A DNA stretch of 64,000 nt from Streptomyces aidingensis (GCF_900112355.1 NZ_FOLM01000002.1:1-64000), one strand, 5' to 3'; positions 35,270 to 43,831 are shown, counted from the stretch's first letter. Numbers and translations: made by a program. The notes: generated by a model from the letters alone, not told the origin.

Positions 35270-36448
35270 TCAAGCCACCTCGCTCCCCGCCGCGCCGGGG
35301 TCGTCCGCGCCAGGGCTGAGCATGGAGGCGATAGCGCTCCTCCCCCGCTCCTCCGCCCCCTCGAAGATGTAGTGGTAGTGCTCGCGGAGCACATCCGTAC
35401 TGCTATGCCCCATCCAGTCAGCCACGTCGTTCTCGGGCACTCCCGCGTACAGCAGACGCGACCCGTAGTAGTGCCGCACGGCGTGCGGCTTGCAGTAGTC
35501 CAAGGCGGCCTTGGTGAGCGACACCATCCAGATCTGGCGGTAGAAGTACGAGGCGTACAGGTAGCCGGACCGCGTGACGTTGGGGAACAGCAGCCGCTCC
35601 GGCCCCCACGTGCCGTGGTTCTTGAGGTGCCTCCGCAGTTCGAAGGCGACGTTTGGCGGGAGCGGCACGGTTCGGCCTGGCTCCTCCGCGTCCCGCGCCT
35701 TGATGTGCCGCCGCTGGATCGCGCTGTTCTTGCCGGAGTCGGTTTCGCCGTCCTCGGTGATCTGGAAGTCAACCCGCAGGGTCTCCCCCTTGAAGTCGAT
35801 CTGATCCCGGGCGACCGCCATGGCCTCACCGAGCCGCAGACCGCAGCCCGCCATGAGCCAGAGCATCGCCCGGTAGCGAGGGGGTGCGCCATCCAGGATG
35901 GCCAGAACTTCCCGAGTAGTCAGCCGTCGTGCCTTGTTCTTGTACTCGCGTATCTCCTTGGCGCGACTTCCGGCGCCCTTGACCTTCTTGCAAGGGTTGC
36001 GCCCGATGATCTCGTTGACAACGGCCCAGTCCATCATCCCGGAGAAGTAGGAGAAGCGCTGCCGTCGCGTTCGGGCTGCAAGGCCCGCCTCCTCCTCCAT
36101 CCACAGTAGCCACTTCTCGATATCGGCGACTTTGAGTGAGACGATCGTGCGCGCCCTGAAGAATGGCTTGATGGTCGTGTTGAGGATTGACCGGTATTGC
36201 TTCTTGGTACTGTTGGTCAGCTTTCGCTGATTGAACCACTGTTCCCAGACGGCAACGACAGTCTGCTTCCCCAGCCGGTCATCCAGATAGGTCCCGGCGT
36301 CCAACTCTTGCTCTTTGCGCTTTCGGTGATCATCCGCGCGCGTCTTTGTTGAAAAGCTCTTCTGTCGCTGCTTCCCGTCCGGGTCGTACCAAAATGTCGT
36401 CCACTTCTTCGGATCGTCCTTCGACCTGGCAACCCATGCCCGTGCCAT
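35270..36448 (-). CDS. int: Tyrosine-type site-specific integrase
   Basis: A 392-residue tyrosine recombinase. An Arm-binding-like N-terminus (KKWTTFWYDPDGKQRQKSF) and a SAM-like core-binding domain (about 62-150) precede the catalytic domain with R205 in GCGLRLGE, H322 and R325 in PHAVRHYYG, H348 in MGHSS and nucleophile Y358 in REHYHYIF. All catalytic residues are present, so it should be active. The gene reads toward attL, as usual for integrative elements whose integrase sits beside its site. Confidence 0.95.
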   Translation of the reverse strand: MARAWVARSKDDPKKWTTFWYDPDGKQRQKSFSTKTRADDHRKRKEQELDAGTYLDDRLGKQTVVAVWEQWFNQRKLTNSTKKQYRSILNTTIKPFFRARTIVSLKVADIEKWLLWMEEEAGLAARTRRQRFSYFSGMMDWAVVNEIIGRNPCKKVKGAGSRAKEIREYKNKARRLTTREVLAILDGAPPRYRAMLWLMAGCGLRLGEAMAVARDQIDFKGETLRVDFQITEDGETDSGKNSAIQRRHIKARDAEEPGRTVPLPPNVAFELRRHLKNHGTWGPERLLFPNVTRSGYLYASYFYRQIWMVSLTKAALDYCKPHAVRHYYGSRLLYAGVPENDVADWMGHSSTDVLREHYHYIFEGAEERGRSAIASMLSPGADDPGAAGSEVA

Positions 36449-36541
36449 GCGCCCCTCCTCGGTGCTCCCATCTCAGTCTGCGCATGGACCACCATGGGTT
36501 GTCAACCGTCGGTGGATCACCCACCGTGGTACCTTGGCTCC

Positions 36542-37093
36542 ATGAGGCCAGACGACGAGGGGTTCGAGATCACCCAGCAGCAGGGCGCGTGGACTGTGCA
36601 CATGTGGTGGCCGGTCGGCCCCGTGTCAGGCGGGCCGCAGCGCATCACCATCGAGGCATCGGAAGATGCTCCGGCACGCGACGTGGCCCGGGGGATCTCG
36701 ACAACCGTCCTGCGGCGACTCGACCTCCCCGGCGCCCTGGAGCTGGCCAAGCAGGCACCCCAGGCGCAGAGCACATTGGAAGACGCGGCCCGGATGCTGA
36801 CGGAATCAGCAGAGGCGGCCGGGATGCTGTTGGAGAACGAGGGCGTTTCAGACAGGTACCTAGCTATGCTCTCGGCGTCCTACAAGCACATGGCCGACAG
36901 TGGCGCAGCCGCTCCCGTGTCCTGGCTGGCACGCGCTATTAACCGGCGCCCCGAGACAATAAGAGACCATCTGAAGAAGGCGCGACGAGACGGCTTCCTG
37001 ACCACCGTTACCGGGAAGGCCGGGGGCGAACTGACAGAGAAAGCCCAGTCAGCACTGGATTCATTCTCACCAGAGGGACAGAACAAGCAGTAG
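36542..37093 (+). CDS. Putative winged-helix DNA-binding protein of the element
   Basis: A 183-residue protein divergent from the integrase gene. The N-terminal half (WTVHMWWPVGPVSGG, ARDVARGISTTVLRRLDL) recurs in Streptomyces element proteins. The C-terminal part SWLARAINRRPETIRDHLKK followed by ARRDGFLTTVTGKAGGELT looks like a winged helix-turn-helix. Position beside int suggests control of integration or of the rightward operon. No homologous function is known to me. Confidence 0.7.
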   Translation: MRPDDEGFEITQQQGAWTVHMWWPVGPVSGGPQRITIEASEDAPARDVARGISTTVLRRLDLPGALELAKQAPQAQSTLEDAARMLTESAEAAGMLLENEGVSDRYLAMLSASYKHMADSGAAAPVSWLARAINRRPETIRDHLKKARRDGFLTTVTGKAGGELTEKAQSALDSFSPEGQNKQ

Positions 37094-37112
37094 TCGAACA
37101 TCAGCCAGTTCC

Positions 37113-37137
37113 AGCCCCCGGGCCACCACCGGGGGCT
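37113..37137 (+). terminator. Rho-independent terminator
   Basis: AGCCCCCGG and CCGGGGGCT form a 9-bp stem followed by TTTTTCTGTTT, a classic U-tract, directly after the gene at 36542. Confidence 0.85.
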
Positions 37138-37157
37138 TTTTCTGTTTGAAGGAGTTC

Positions 37158-37799
37158 ATGAACTCGCAAGGACGCACCATCCCGCCAACCGGTGACCGCG
37201 AGCGCTCACAACTGGAGAAGGAAGCTGATCGAATACTTTCCGAGGCGCCGGAGGAAAGTTTCGCGCCGCACCCGGAGCAATGGGAGGGAACAGCAGAGGT
37301 TAGTTCCTTTGAGACCTTGGTCGCCGCTCATGCTGGCTTCGTGCCTCTGGCTCTTACCGGCATGGTGGCCACTTTTCCGGACTATGATCCGGAATCGCGG
37401 CGCCGGGAACTGGAAGACTTGATGACTGCGGTTCCCGGTGCTGGCGACTGCGGCGGCCGGCATGTGGTAGTGGGTGAGCTTTTGGATCTGGGCGGGTTCG
37501 ACTGGACGGAGGAGAGCCAGCCGCCCGGGACCGTGTGCGAGTGGTGCCGGTGGAAGAGGTGCGGGGCGGCCCTGTACGCCACTGGGCAGCCTCGGGGGCG
37601 GGGGAAGCCTCGCAGGTATTGCCCCGGACATCAGAAGGCCGCGAGAGCGGCCACGGCGCGGCTGCGGAGAGCCGGTGTTCACGTTGGGAAGCACAGGAAC
37701 TTGGTCTACGACTTCCCGGGACTGGAGGGTCAGGAACTCCAGGGCTACCGGGACGTCTGGGCGGGGCTCAACCGGCCTGATATTGAGGCGTCGCTTTAA
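37158..37799 (+). CDS. Element protein with Cys-rich zinc-finger-like motif
   Basis: A 213-residue protein. The acidic N-terminal half includes FETLVAAHAGFVPLALTGM. Around residues 130-165 are CEWCRWKRCGAALYATGQ and RRYCPGHQKAARAATARL, a C-x2-C-x4-C plus C-x2-H arrangement that could hold zinc and bind DNA. The start MNSQGRTIPP is chosen because AAGGAG lies five bases upstream of this ATG. Function unknown. Confidence 0.7.
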   Translation: MNSQGRTIPPTGDRERSQLEKEADRILSEAPEESFAPHPEQWEGTAEVSSFETLVAAHAGFVPLALTGMVATFPDYDPESRRRELEDLMTAVPGAGDCGGRHVVVGELLDLGGFDWTEESQPPGTVCEWCRWKRCGAALYATGQPRGRGKPRRYCPGHQKAARAATARLRRAGVHVGKHRNLVYDFPGLEGQELQGYRDVWAGLNRPDIEASL

Positions 37800-38312
37800 T
37801 TCGCAGCTTGTGGAGGGCTTGTCTTCTCACTCTTGGGCGCCCTTTGGAGTCATGTCCGCTGGGCGGTGGACCTCTGACGCGGAAGTGAGCCGGGGCCGTC
37901 ACCAAGTCCGGAGCGTTCGCGCTCGAACGGGTCTCTGCGGATACCTCCCTGTGAGGGTGGACAGCGGAGAGAGAGCGGGCTTCCCTACCCTCCGGGCGGG
38001 CTGGTCACCGGCTGGGGGGTAGGGGGGCCGTATCTCTCTTACGTTGTCCTCTTGTGAGTGTGTCCAACCGGCCGCCCCTCAGAGGCGGCCGCCCGGGGAA
38101 CCATTCCCTGGCCTTGCCGTTCGATGTGACGTGGCTCCCACTTCAGGGTTTGACCGTGAGGACTCGAAGGATTCACACCTACGTTTAGTGAGAAGTAGTC
38201 TTCACCGTCAGGAAGCAGTTTCCTGCCTACCTGGCAAAGAACAGGCCCCGGAATCCGGTCCGGGGCCTGTCTGTTTTACGCGTTCTCTACTCTTTCGTTG
38301 GATGGTGAGTTG
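37800..38312. other. Noncoding island of the element
   Basis: 513 bp without a credible gene in a compact element. It holds CCCTACCC (37983-37990) facing GGGTAGGG (38017-38024), with a GGTCACC heptamer between them. It also has a hairpin CGGCCGCC/GGCGGCCG (38069-38091) and a terminator at 38241-38270. Candidate roles are replication origin, packaging site or regulatory RNA. Confidence 0.55.
38241..38270 (+). terminator. Hairpin terminator
   Basis: ACAGGCCCCGGA (38241-38252) and TCCGGGGCCTGT (38259-38270) form a perfect 12-bp stem, followed by CTGTTTTA. No clear gene ends here, so it may terminate a noncoding transcript or insulate the following operon. Confidence 0.75.
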
Positions 38313-38576
38313 ATGTATGACCCGAAGCGGGGGAAGGCCCGGCGGGAAGCGCTGGGGATGTCGGTTGAGGAGCTGGCGGCGCGGGTGGGGGTGAGCGCTC
38401 AGGCGGTGTATCAGTGGGAGTGGGGGAAGCGTAGGCCGAATCTCGTTCGGTTTGTTTCGATCGCTTCCGCCCTTCGGATTCCCGTTGAATCGCTTGTGGA
38501 GCAGGCCGGGGGCGACGAAGAGACGATTTTGGCTATCCATCTGGCGCGGCTCCGGCAGAACAAGAATGAGGTATGA
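38313..38576 (+). CDS. XRE-family HTH protein
   Basis: An 87-residue single-domain Cro/CI-type repressor-like protein. The helix-turn-helix covers ALGMSVEELAARVGVSAQAV and YQWEWGKRRPNLVRFVSIAS. It is the first gene of the main rightward operon and probably controls it. The ATG (MYDPKRG) is favoured over an upstream TTG because GGTGAG precedes it. Confidence 0.85.
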   Translation: MYDPKRGKARREALGMSVEELAARVGVSAQAVYQWEWGKRRPNLVRFVSIASALRIPVESLVEQAGGDEETILAIHLARLRQNKNEV

Positions 38577-38579
38577 GGA

Positions 38580-38753
38580 ATGAGCAGTGAAGACCCCATG
38601 CGGGGGATGATCCGGGGCGAGATTCTGAAGGCGATGCGGGATGTCCGCCCGGTGCAGTACACGCGGGAAGACCTTGCCCGCATGACGCGCGGGCAGATCA
38701 ACGCCGCCCGTAAGGCCGGGCATCTCGATGACCTTCTGATGGGTCGGAACTGA
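38580..38753 (+). CDS. Small protein of the element (57 aa)
   Basis: A 57-residue open frame starting MSSEDPMRGMIRGEILKAM three bases after the XRE stop, with GAGG just before the ATG. It ends AARKAGHLDDLLMGRN. The pattern with TREDLARMTRGQINAARKAG then LDDLL recurs in small Streptomyces phage and element proteins. Tight packing between two operon genes supports it as real. Function unknown. Confidence 0.65.
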   Translation: MSSEDPMRGMIRGEILKAMRDVRPVQYTREDLARMTRGQINAARKAGHLDDLLMGRN

Positions 38754-38780
38754 CAGATAAACGAGAGGAGTATTTGATTC

Positions 38781-39506
38781 GTGGCAGATGACTTGAGGTT
38801 CATGAATGTTGATCTCGCCCATTTCGAGCTGTCGGACACTCTGGTTGAGTTGTTCCGCAGGCGGAATGAGGCCCGGGAGCGGTTCCGGAAGTACGCGGCG
38901 GAGAACGCCGACTGTCGGCGGCGGGACACCCGGAGCCCTCACGATCACCACGCGCCCCCGCAGTGGGTTGTGCCCGCCTTGGCGGCGGCGGACCGGGAGT
39001 TGCGGGAGCTGGAGGCGAAGGCGCTGGCGGAGGGGAAGCCGCTGCCGGACCGGGATGGGTTCATGGCGCCGGTCCGGGCGCGGGTGGCGGAGTATGAACG
39101 GATGGTTCCGGCTCTGCGGAAGTTGTGGGACCAGGCGGAGGAGGCGCTAGCCGCCGCTGTTGAGGAGGAGTTGCCCGCGCTGGCCGCGCAGGCTGTGGAG
39201 GGCTGCAACAAGGCGCAGAAGGAGTACCGGGCTGCTCTGGGGAAGGCTGAGGCCGCGCGGGCGCGGATGCGCGCCAGCACGGAGCGCTTCACCTGGGCGG
39301 TGACGGCTGGTTCCCGGCATGTCCCGGACGGCCGGGGCACCTTCAGCGCGTTGGGTGATGACCTGGACCGGTGGGAGGCCACCGAGGACGGCCGGATCAC
39401 CGAGCGTTCCGCGAAGGCCCTGGGCCTGATCACTCCATACGCCAACTTCCTTGCCCTGGACGACTTCGTTCGGTTCGACCGCGAGGACGCGCCCGTTCCG
39501 CGTTGA
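38781..39506 (+). CDS. Hypothetical element protein with coiled-coil character
   Basis: A 241-residue protein from a GTG behind GAGAGGAG. Long Ala/Glu/Arg-rich helices (LAAADRELRELEAKALAEGK, AEEALAAAVEEELPALAAQA) suggest a coiled coil. The last 60 residues look globular (GLITPYANFLALDDFVRFD). No known domain is recognised. It is in the rightward operon before the terminase-like gene. Confidence 0.65.
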   Translation: MADDLRFMNVDLAHFELSDTLVELFRRRNEARERFRKYAAENADCRRRDTRSPHDHHAPPQWVVPALAAADRELRELEAKALAEGKPLPDRDGFMAPVRARVAEYERMVPALRKLWDQAEEALAAAVEEELPALAAQAVEGCNKAQKEYRAALGKAEAARARMRASTERFTWAVTAGSRHVPDGRGTFSALGDDLDRWEATEDGRITERSAKALGLITPYANFLALDDFVRFDREDAPVPR

Positions 39507-39653
39507 TTGGTTGCTTCGACGGTTTTCCCGTCGTCACGAGCCCCGCGGCTTCCCGGCCGCGGGGCCGTTTCCGTTCGTGCGCTCCGGTTCTCCGTCCGTG
39601 AGGCCGGCGACCACGCTCCGCTTCCACGCCCTGTCACCTTTGGAGGTCATCAC

Positions 39654-40325
39654 GTGCCCCGACTGCGTAACCCGAACTCTCCGCACTCCCGTTACCGGGG
39701 GGTGGATGTGCTGCCCAATGATCACGGGTTGCCCGTGCCGGAGCTGCCCGCCTCCCGGGAGTGGACGCCGGAGGAGCGGGAGCAGTGGCGCCAGTGGTGG
39801 GAATCTCCCCAGGCGGCCCGCTGGGATGAGTCCTACGTGCCGACCGTCGCGGTGATGCTGACCTACTACGGCAAGATCCTGGACGGAACGGCCAACCGGG
39901 ACCACCTGACCGAGTACCGGCAGCTTGCCGGGGCTCTGGGCCTGACCGCTGACGGCATGAAGCGTCTTGGCTGGGCCTTCGAGGCCGGTATCTGCTGGAC
40001 GCGCTTGGGGTGCCGGGGGAAGGTTCGGCCCCGGACGTGCCGGAGGAAGCCGCCACGGCGGCGCCTACGGCCGTTGCTGGGGACGCTGAGAAGCAGCCGG
40101 AGGAAGCGGCGGAGCCTGCCCACACCGACACCGAGGACGACACAGACGACACGGACGACACGGCGGAGGAGACGGCTCCGGAGGAGACTCCGGCCGCACC
40201 GGGGCCGGTTGAGTCGGTCATGGTCTGCGGGGAGGTTCCCGGCTACTCGTGGCAGGACGCGCGGGACGCCGTGCGCAACCTGGGCTATGAAGTGGTCGGC
40301 CGGGCGGACGACTCCACAGTGTTGA
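39654..40325 (+). CDS. Phage terminase small subunit-like protein (probable frameshift)
   Basis: GTG start behind TGGAGG. The first 110 or so codons give a P27-type terminase small subunit pattern: PVPELPASREWTPEEREQWR, WESPQAARWDESYVPTVAVM, YRQLAGALGLTADGMKRLGW. After about 39990 this frame turns into Arg-rich non-coding-like text until the stop at 40325. The natural continuation (YLLDALGVPGEGSAPDVPEE) lies in the -1 frame and leads into the next gene. Either an indel split one gene, or a programmed -1 shift joins them; G-runs at 40006 and 40014 are possible slip sites. Real coding probably ends near 39990-40020. Confidence 0.6.
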   Translation: MPRLRNPNSPHSRYRGVDVLPNDHGLPVPELPASREWTPEEREQWRQWWESPQAARWDESYVPTVAVMLTYYGKILDGTANRDHLTEYRQLAGALGLTADGMKRLGWAFEAGICWTRLGCRGKVRPRTCRRKPPRRRLRPLLGTLRSSRRKRRSLPTPTPRTTQTTRTTRRRRRLRRRLRPHRGRLSRSWSAGRFPATRGRTRGTPCATWAMKWSAGRTTPQC

Positions 40326-40660
40326 TCATCTGTGGCACGGGTGCGGAGCGGAACGCGACCAAGCTACGGGACGCGCGGGAACGGAACCTGCCGTGTCTGG
40401 ACGCTACCCGGCCGGGCGCGTTCGCCGATGCCGTGTGCGCCGGGAAGCTCACCGGTAGCGACCCGTTGCCGGAACCGGTCAAGCACGACCGGGAAGGCAT
40501 GAGTGAGCGGGAGCGGAACCGGGCTGTTCGCCGCTTGGCACGGGCGCACGGGTTCACCGTGCCGGACCGGGGCCGCATCCCCATGAACGTCCGCCACGCC
40601 TACGACCTGTCCCAGCGGGCCGGGGCGGAGGGGACGGAGGGAAAAGCGCAAGCGGCGTGA
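40010..40660 (+). CDS. Acidic-linker protein with BRCT-like domain
   Basis: A frame that can start at GTG 40010 but stays open upstream to 39953 and is probably the C-terminal part of the preceding gene. An acidic linker (EDDTDDTDDTAEETAPEE) leads to a BRCT-like domain, ESVMVCGEVPGYSWQDARDA, VRNLGYEVVGRADDSTVLII, CGTGAERNATKLRDARERN, resembling the C-terminal BRCT of NAD-dependent ligases. The tail is basic. Its stop overlaps the next start by GTGA. Confidence 0.6.
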   Translation: MPGEGSAPDVPEEAATAAPTAVAGDAEKQPEEAAEPAHTDTEDDTDDTDDTAEETAPEETPAAPGPVESVMVCGEVPGYSWQDARDAVRNLGYEVVGRADDSTVLIICGTGAERNATKLRDARERNLPCLDATRPGAFADAVCAGKLTGSDPLPEPVKHDREGMSERERNRAVRRLARAHGFTVPDRGRIPMNVRHAYDLSQRAGAEGTEGKAQAA

Positions 40661-41079
40661 GTGCCGCGCCCACGGTGACGGCCGCCCAGTGCGGCCGTCA
40701 CCCCCGGCCCACCGACACGGCGGCATGGCGTGCGGCCAAGGGCTACGGGGCCGAGAGCAAGCCCAGCAAGCGCGCGTACGGCCCCGGTAGCTGGGTGAGC
40801 TGGACGACCCCGACCGGCCAGCAGCGAACCGGAGTGGTCACCCGCGATGACCTCACCGTGTACGCCGCGAAGCGCGCTGCGGATGTGGGAGCGGCCAAGG
40901 AGGCCCGTACCCGGGCCGCCGTCGTTCCCTCCGACGGCGGGGAAATGCTCCCGCTTGCGCTTCCCAACTCCAACAATCCGGCCGCCCTGGTCAAGGACGG
41001 CGGCCGGTGGCGCCCGGTCAGCGTGGCGCACCACCTGTCAGCTACCCAATCAACTCCCCTGGAAGTGAGCGCAGCATGA
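40657..41079 (+). CDS. Hypothetical element protein
   Basis: A 140-residue basic protein in the operon, joined to both neighbours by GTGA and ATGA overlaps, so it is translationally coupled. A central segment, SWVSWTTPTGQQRTGVVTRD, looks like a small SH3-like beta barrel. No known function. The coupling implies action with the downstream ATPase. Confidence 0.65.
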   Translation: MSAAPTVTAAQCGRHPRPTDTAAWRAAKGYGAESKPSKRAYGPGSWVSWTTPTGQQRTGVVTRDDLTVYAAKRAADVGAAKEARTRAAVVPSDGGEMLPLALPNSNNPAALVKDGGRWRPVSVAHHLSATQSTPLEVSAA

Positions 41080-42512
41080 GCACCGCCCCTGTCTTCTACG
41101 GTCCGATCGGCCGCGCGGTCCGCAAGGTGGCGCCGTATGTCGAGACTGACCCGCTGGGCATCTACGTTGCCGCCCTCACCCTGTGGTCTGCCGCGATCGG
41201 CGGAACGGTACGGGTGTCTTCCCGGGGCAACGCCCGTCCGGCTCTGCTGTGGACGTCGCTTGCGGCCGGTACCGGCCGGGGAAAGGGAACGGCACTACGG
41301 GCCGCCCAGCACGTGATGCGCCCGGCCATCGGGCGCTTCCTGGACACGCACACCACATCCGGGATCACCTCCGGCGCGTCCCTGGTCAACCATCTTGCCG
41401 AACAAGCGGAGGCCACAGCGGAGATGGAGGCCGGGCGGGACGTGCGCGCACTGGTCATCGAGGAAGAGTGGTCGGAAGTGCTCCGCCGGGTGCGGCGCGA
41501 TCCCTCGTTCGCGGCCAAGCTGCGTGCTGCGTGGGACGGGGCACCGATCCGCAACACCACCAAGGAAGACGCACAGTGCGTGGACGATCCCGCGATGGTG
41601 CTGCACACCCACATCACGCCGTCCGACTGGACGCGCTACATCGGCGCGGTTGAGGCGGCCGGGGGCAGCTACAACCGGATCATGCCCTTCACGCTCGGTG
41701 CCGTGCCCATGCTGGACGATGACCGGGTGAGCCTGCCCACCATCAACGGCGCGGAACTGTCCGACGCCTACGGATGGGCCACCCTCCGGCCCCGGACCCT
41801 CACCCTGACCGATGACGCCCGGCCCCTGTGGCGGATCATCCGCCGCTACGCCCGGATCATCACTGGTTCCCTGCCGGAGACTCAGGCGGTGTTCATCGAG
41901 CGCACGGCGGAGCAGACCCTACGGGTTGCCGCCTGCCTGGCCGCGTCGGAGTGCTCGGAGGAGATCACAGAAGAGATGCTGTCGGCCGCCTTCTCCTTGG
42001 TCCGCCGCAGCGTCGCCAGCGCCGTGAACCTCACCGGGACCACCCCGGACAGCGCCAAGGCAGCGCGCCCGGTCCTCACCCTGGCCGACAAGGTACGCGC
42101 CCGAATCGAGCTGCACGGCGGCCGGGCCACCTCCTCCCAGGTACTCCCCTACGTCAACGCCACCGCCGCACAGGTCAAGGCACTCCCCGGAATCGTCGTC
42201 ACCCAGGAACGAAACGGCGTCGGCCGCCCGGCCGTCGTCTTCACCCTCCGCGAGAACACCACCGTTCACCCCGAGTCGAACCGGACCGTCCCCACGCCCC
42301 GGCCGGCGGAAGCGAAGCGTGAACAGAACCGGAGAACCGTCGTGCGGATGGACTCCTACCGCCCGACCCACACCCCGGAACCGAAAACCGCCCCCGCACC
42401 GGCCGCCCGACCGACCCCGAAGACAGTCGTCCCCCAGCAGCAGCACGCCAAGACCACCCCGGCAGCCGCCAAGCCGCTCCCGGCCGACAACCCGTTCCGT
42501 GCGCTGCTCTGA
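41076..42512 (+). CDS. DUF3987/YfjI-like ATPase, putative replication protein
   Basis: A 478-residue protein. YGPIGRAVRKVAPYVETDPL and the P-loop-like LAAGTGRGKGTALRAA at about residues 58-73 match the helicase-like proteins of Streptomyces prophages and elements. LVIEEEWSEVLRRVRRD is the acidic Walker B-like region, and AAWDGAPIRNTTKED plus HTHITPSDWTRYI are further family hallmarks. The Walker lysine is followed by GT rather than S/T directly. A Pro/Ala-rich tail ends the protein. As the only replication-like gene, it probably serves element replication. Confidence 0.7.
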   Translation: MSTAPVFYGPIGRAVRKVAPYVETDPLGIYVAALTLWSAAIGGTVRVSSRGNARPALLWTSLAAGTGRGKGTALRAAQHVMRPAIGRFLDTHTTSGITSGASLVNHLAEQAEATAEMEAGRDVRALVIEEEWSEVLRRVRRDPSFAAKLRAAWDGAPIRNTTKEDAQCVDDPAMVLHTHITPSDWTRYIGAVEAAGGSYNRIMPFTLGAVPMLDDDRVSLPTINGAELSDAYGWATLRPRTLTLTDDARPLWRIIRRYARIITGSLPETQAVFIERTAEQTLRVAACLAASECSEEITEEMLSAAFSLVRRSVASAVNLTGTTPDSAKAARPVLTLADKVRARIELHGGRATSSQVLPYVNATAAQVKALPGIVVTQERNGVGRPAVVFTLRENTTVHPESNRTVPTPRPAEAKREQNRRTVVRMDSYRPTHTPEPKTAPAPAARPTPKTVVPQQQHAKTTPAAAKPLPADNPFRALL

Positions 42513-42531
42513 CCAGCCACACGAACCAAGA

Positions 42532-42558
42532 AACGCCCCCGCCAATCGCGGGGGCGTT
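42532..42558. terminator. Terminator between the two halves of the element
   Basis: AACGCCCCCGC (42532-42542) and GCGGGGGCGTT (42548-42558) form an 11-bp stem around CAATC, followed by CTTCTGTTT. It separates the convergent replication operon and the RiPP operon. Confidence 0.85.
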
Positions 42559-42652
42559 CTTCTGTTTGGCGATCAGGAAGGGAACCAGCACGCGGTTCTT
42601 GAATAGACGAACGACGGAAAGGCAGGCCATCCGCGCGGCGGATTCGATTACG

Positions 42653-43831
42653 TCACAAAGCCCATTGATGCACCTTGCCGCTTGGGTCTGTGTACGTGAT
42701 GGCCTGACCATCCGGACTGGCGGTGATGGTGAACCATTCGCGGCGGGGCCTGTTGAGGGCTAGCCACGTCTCGTGGGCCCTTTCGATGGGTGCCCACAGG
42801 TCTCGGGGGCCTGACACATGGACCTGTGCGCCGGGTCCTTCTGGTTCGTCGGCCACGCGGGTACATGAGCCGTCCCGGGCATCAAATAGTGTCGTGATGT
42901 GTGTGCCGTCCGGCTCTCGGCGGTACTCACGGCGTGCGCTCGGGTCCATGTGAAGCTGGGCGAAGAAAGAAAATGTCCAGTCGTCCAGCACGCTACCGGA
43001 AAGCTTCGATTCTCGGGTCTCTCGACTCACTGGTTCCGGGGCTTCCGACGGTGAATCCTCACCAGAGAGGAGCGGCATGAAGGCCGCAGGTGTGTGCAGG
43101 ATGTGACCGGCTGCGGCGCCATCCGGCAGTTTCTTGAGCCGGGCTAGCATTCCTCCGGCCAGGGTCCCCTTGATCGGCACGACCATGAGGCCGCCCGTTG
43201 CGCACTGGTCGAACCAGGAGTTCGGAATTCTGCGCACTGAACAGGTGGCAATGATTCTGTCGAAGGGGGCACGTGCGGGAAAGCCTTTCGCCCCGTCTTC
43301 GCGGGCAACGTGTGGGTGCAGCCCCAGTGCGTTAAGCCGCTCCTGCGCCGCGCTTGTCAGGCCAGCAGAGTGGTCTACCGTGGTCACGTTCTCTGCCCCT
43401 GCCAGATGACAGAGCAACGCCGCGTTGTATCCGGTACCGGTACCCACTTCCAAGACGCGCGTTCCCTCGCGCAGATCGAGGGCGTCAAGCATATCGGCCA
43501 TGAGACTTGGGGCCGTCGAAGACGACGTGGGGACACCCACGACAGCGCTTGGTCCCGCCTCTTCGGCATGTACGCCGTCCACTTCGGTGATGAGCGAGTC
43601 ATCCGCGTACACCTGGGCCAACCAGGCGGAAGCATCGCCGTTTGAACTGCGCCACGGAATGAACTGGTCGGCCTCCCTGCGGTAGAAGACGGGAACGAAA
43701 GGATGGCGAGGCGTGTTCAGGAATGCTTCCGCGAGGCGCGAGGGAAGAACGACGCCTCCTTGATCCATCCTCTGCACCAGACGCACGCGGGCCTCAATGT
43801 ACTGTGGGTCTTCCTCGACAGGTAGAGTCAC
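42653..43831 (-). CDS. tgmC: Protein-L-isoaspartate O-methyltransferase-like RiPP maturase
   Basis: A 392-residue SAM-dependent methyltransferase of the PIMT superfamily that accompanies ATP-grasp peptide ligases. VLEVGTGTGY (126-135) binds SAM, TSSSTAPSL (102-110) matches the PIMT substrate-loop position, and FDRIIATCSVRRIPNSWFDQ follows. About 170 extra C-terminal residues beyond the PIMT fold are typical of the RiPP version. In fuscimiditide-type graspetides the homologue methylates an aspartate that then cyclises to aspartimide. The start is GTG, overlapping the ligase stop by GTGA. Confidence 0.85.
   Translation of the reverse strand: MTLPVEEDPQYIEARVRLVQRMDQGGVVLPSRLAEAFLNTPRHPFVPVFYRREADQFIPWRSSNGDASAWLAQVYADDSLITEVDGVHAEEAGPSAVVGVPTSSSTAPSLMADMLDALDLREGTRVLEVGTGTGYNAALLCHLAGAENVTTVDHSAGLTSAAQERLNALGLHPHVAREDGAKGFPARAPFDRIIATCSVRRIPNSWFDQCATGGLMVVPIKGTLAGGMLARLKKLPDGAAAGHILHTPAAFMPLLSGEDSPSEAPEPVSRETRESKLSGSVLDDWTFSFFAQLHMDPSARREYRREPDGTHITTLFDARDGSCTRVADEPEGPGAQVHVSGPRDLWAPIERAHETWLALNRPRREWFTITASPDGQAITYTDPSGKVHQWAL

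Noticed and set aside
38044..38313. 89-codon frame in the element's noncoding island
   Set aside because: It runs through the terminator at 38241-38270, has cysteine/proline noise and no plausible ribosome site.
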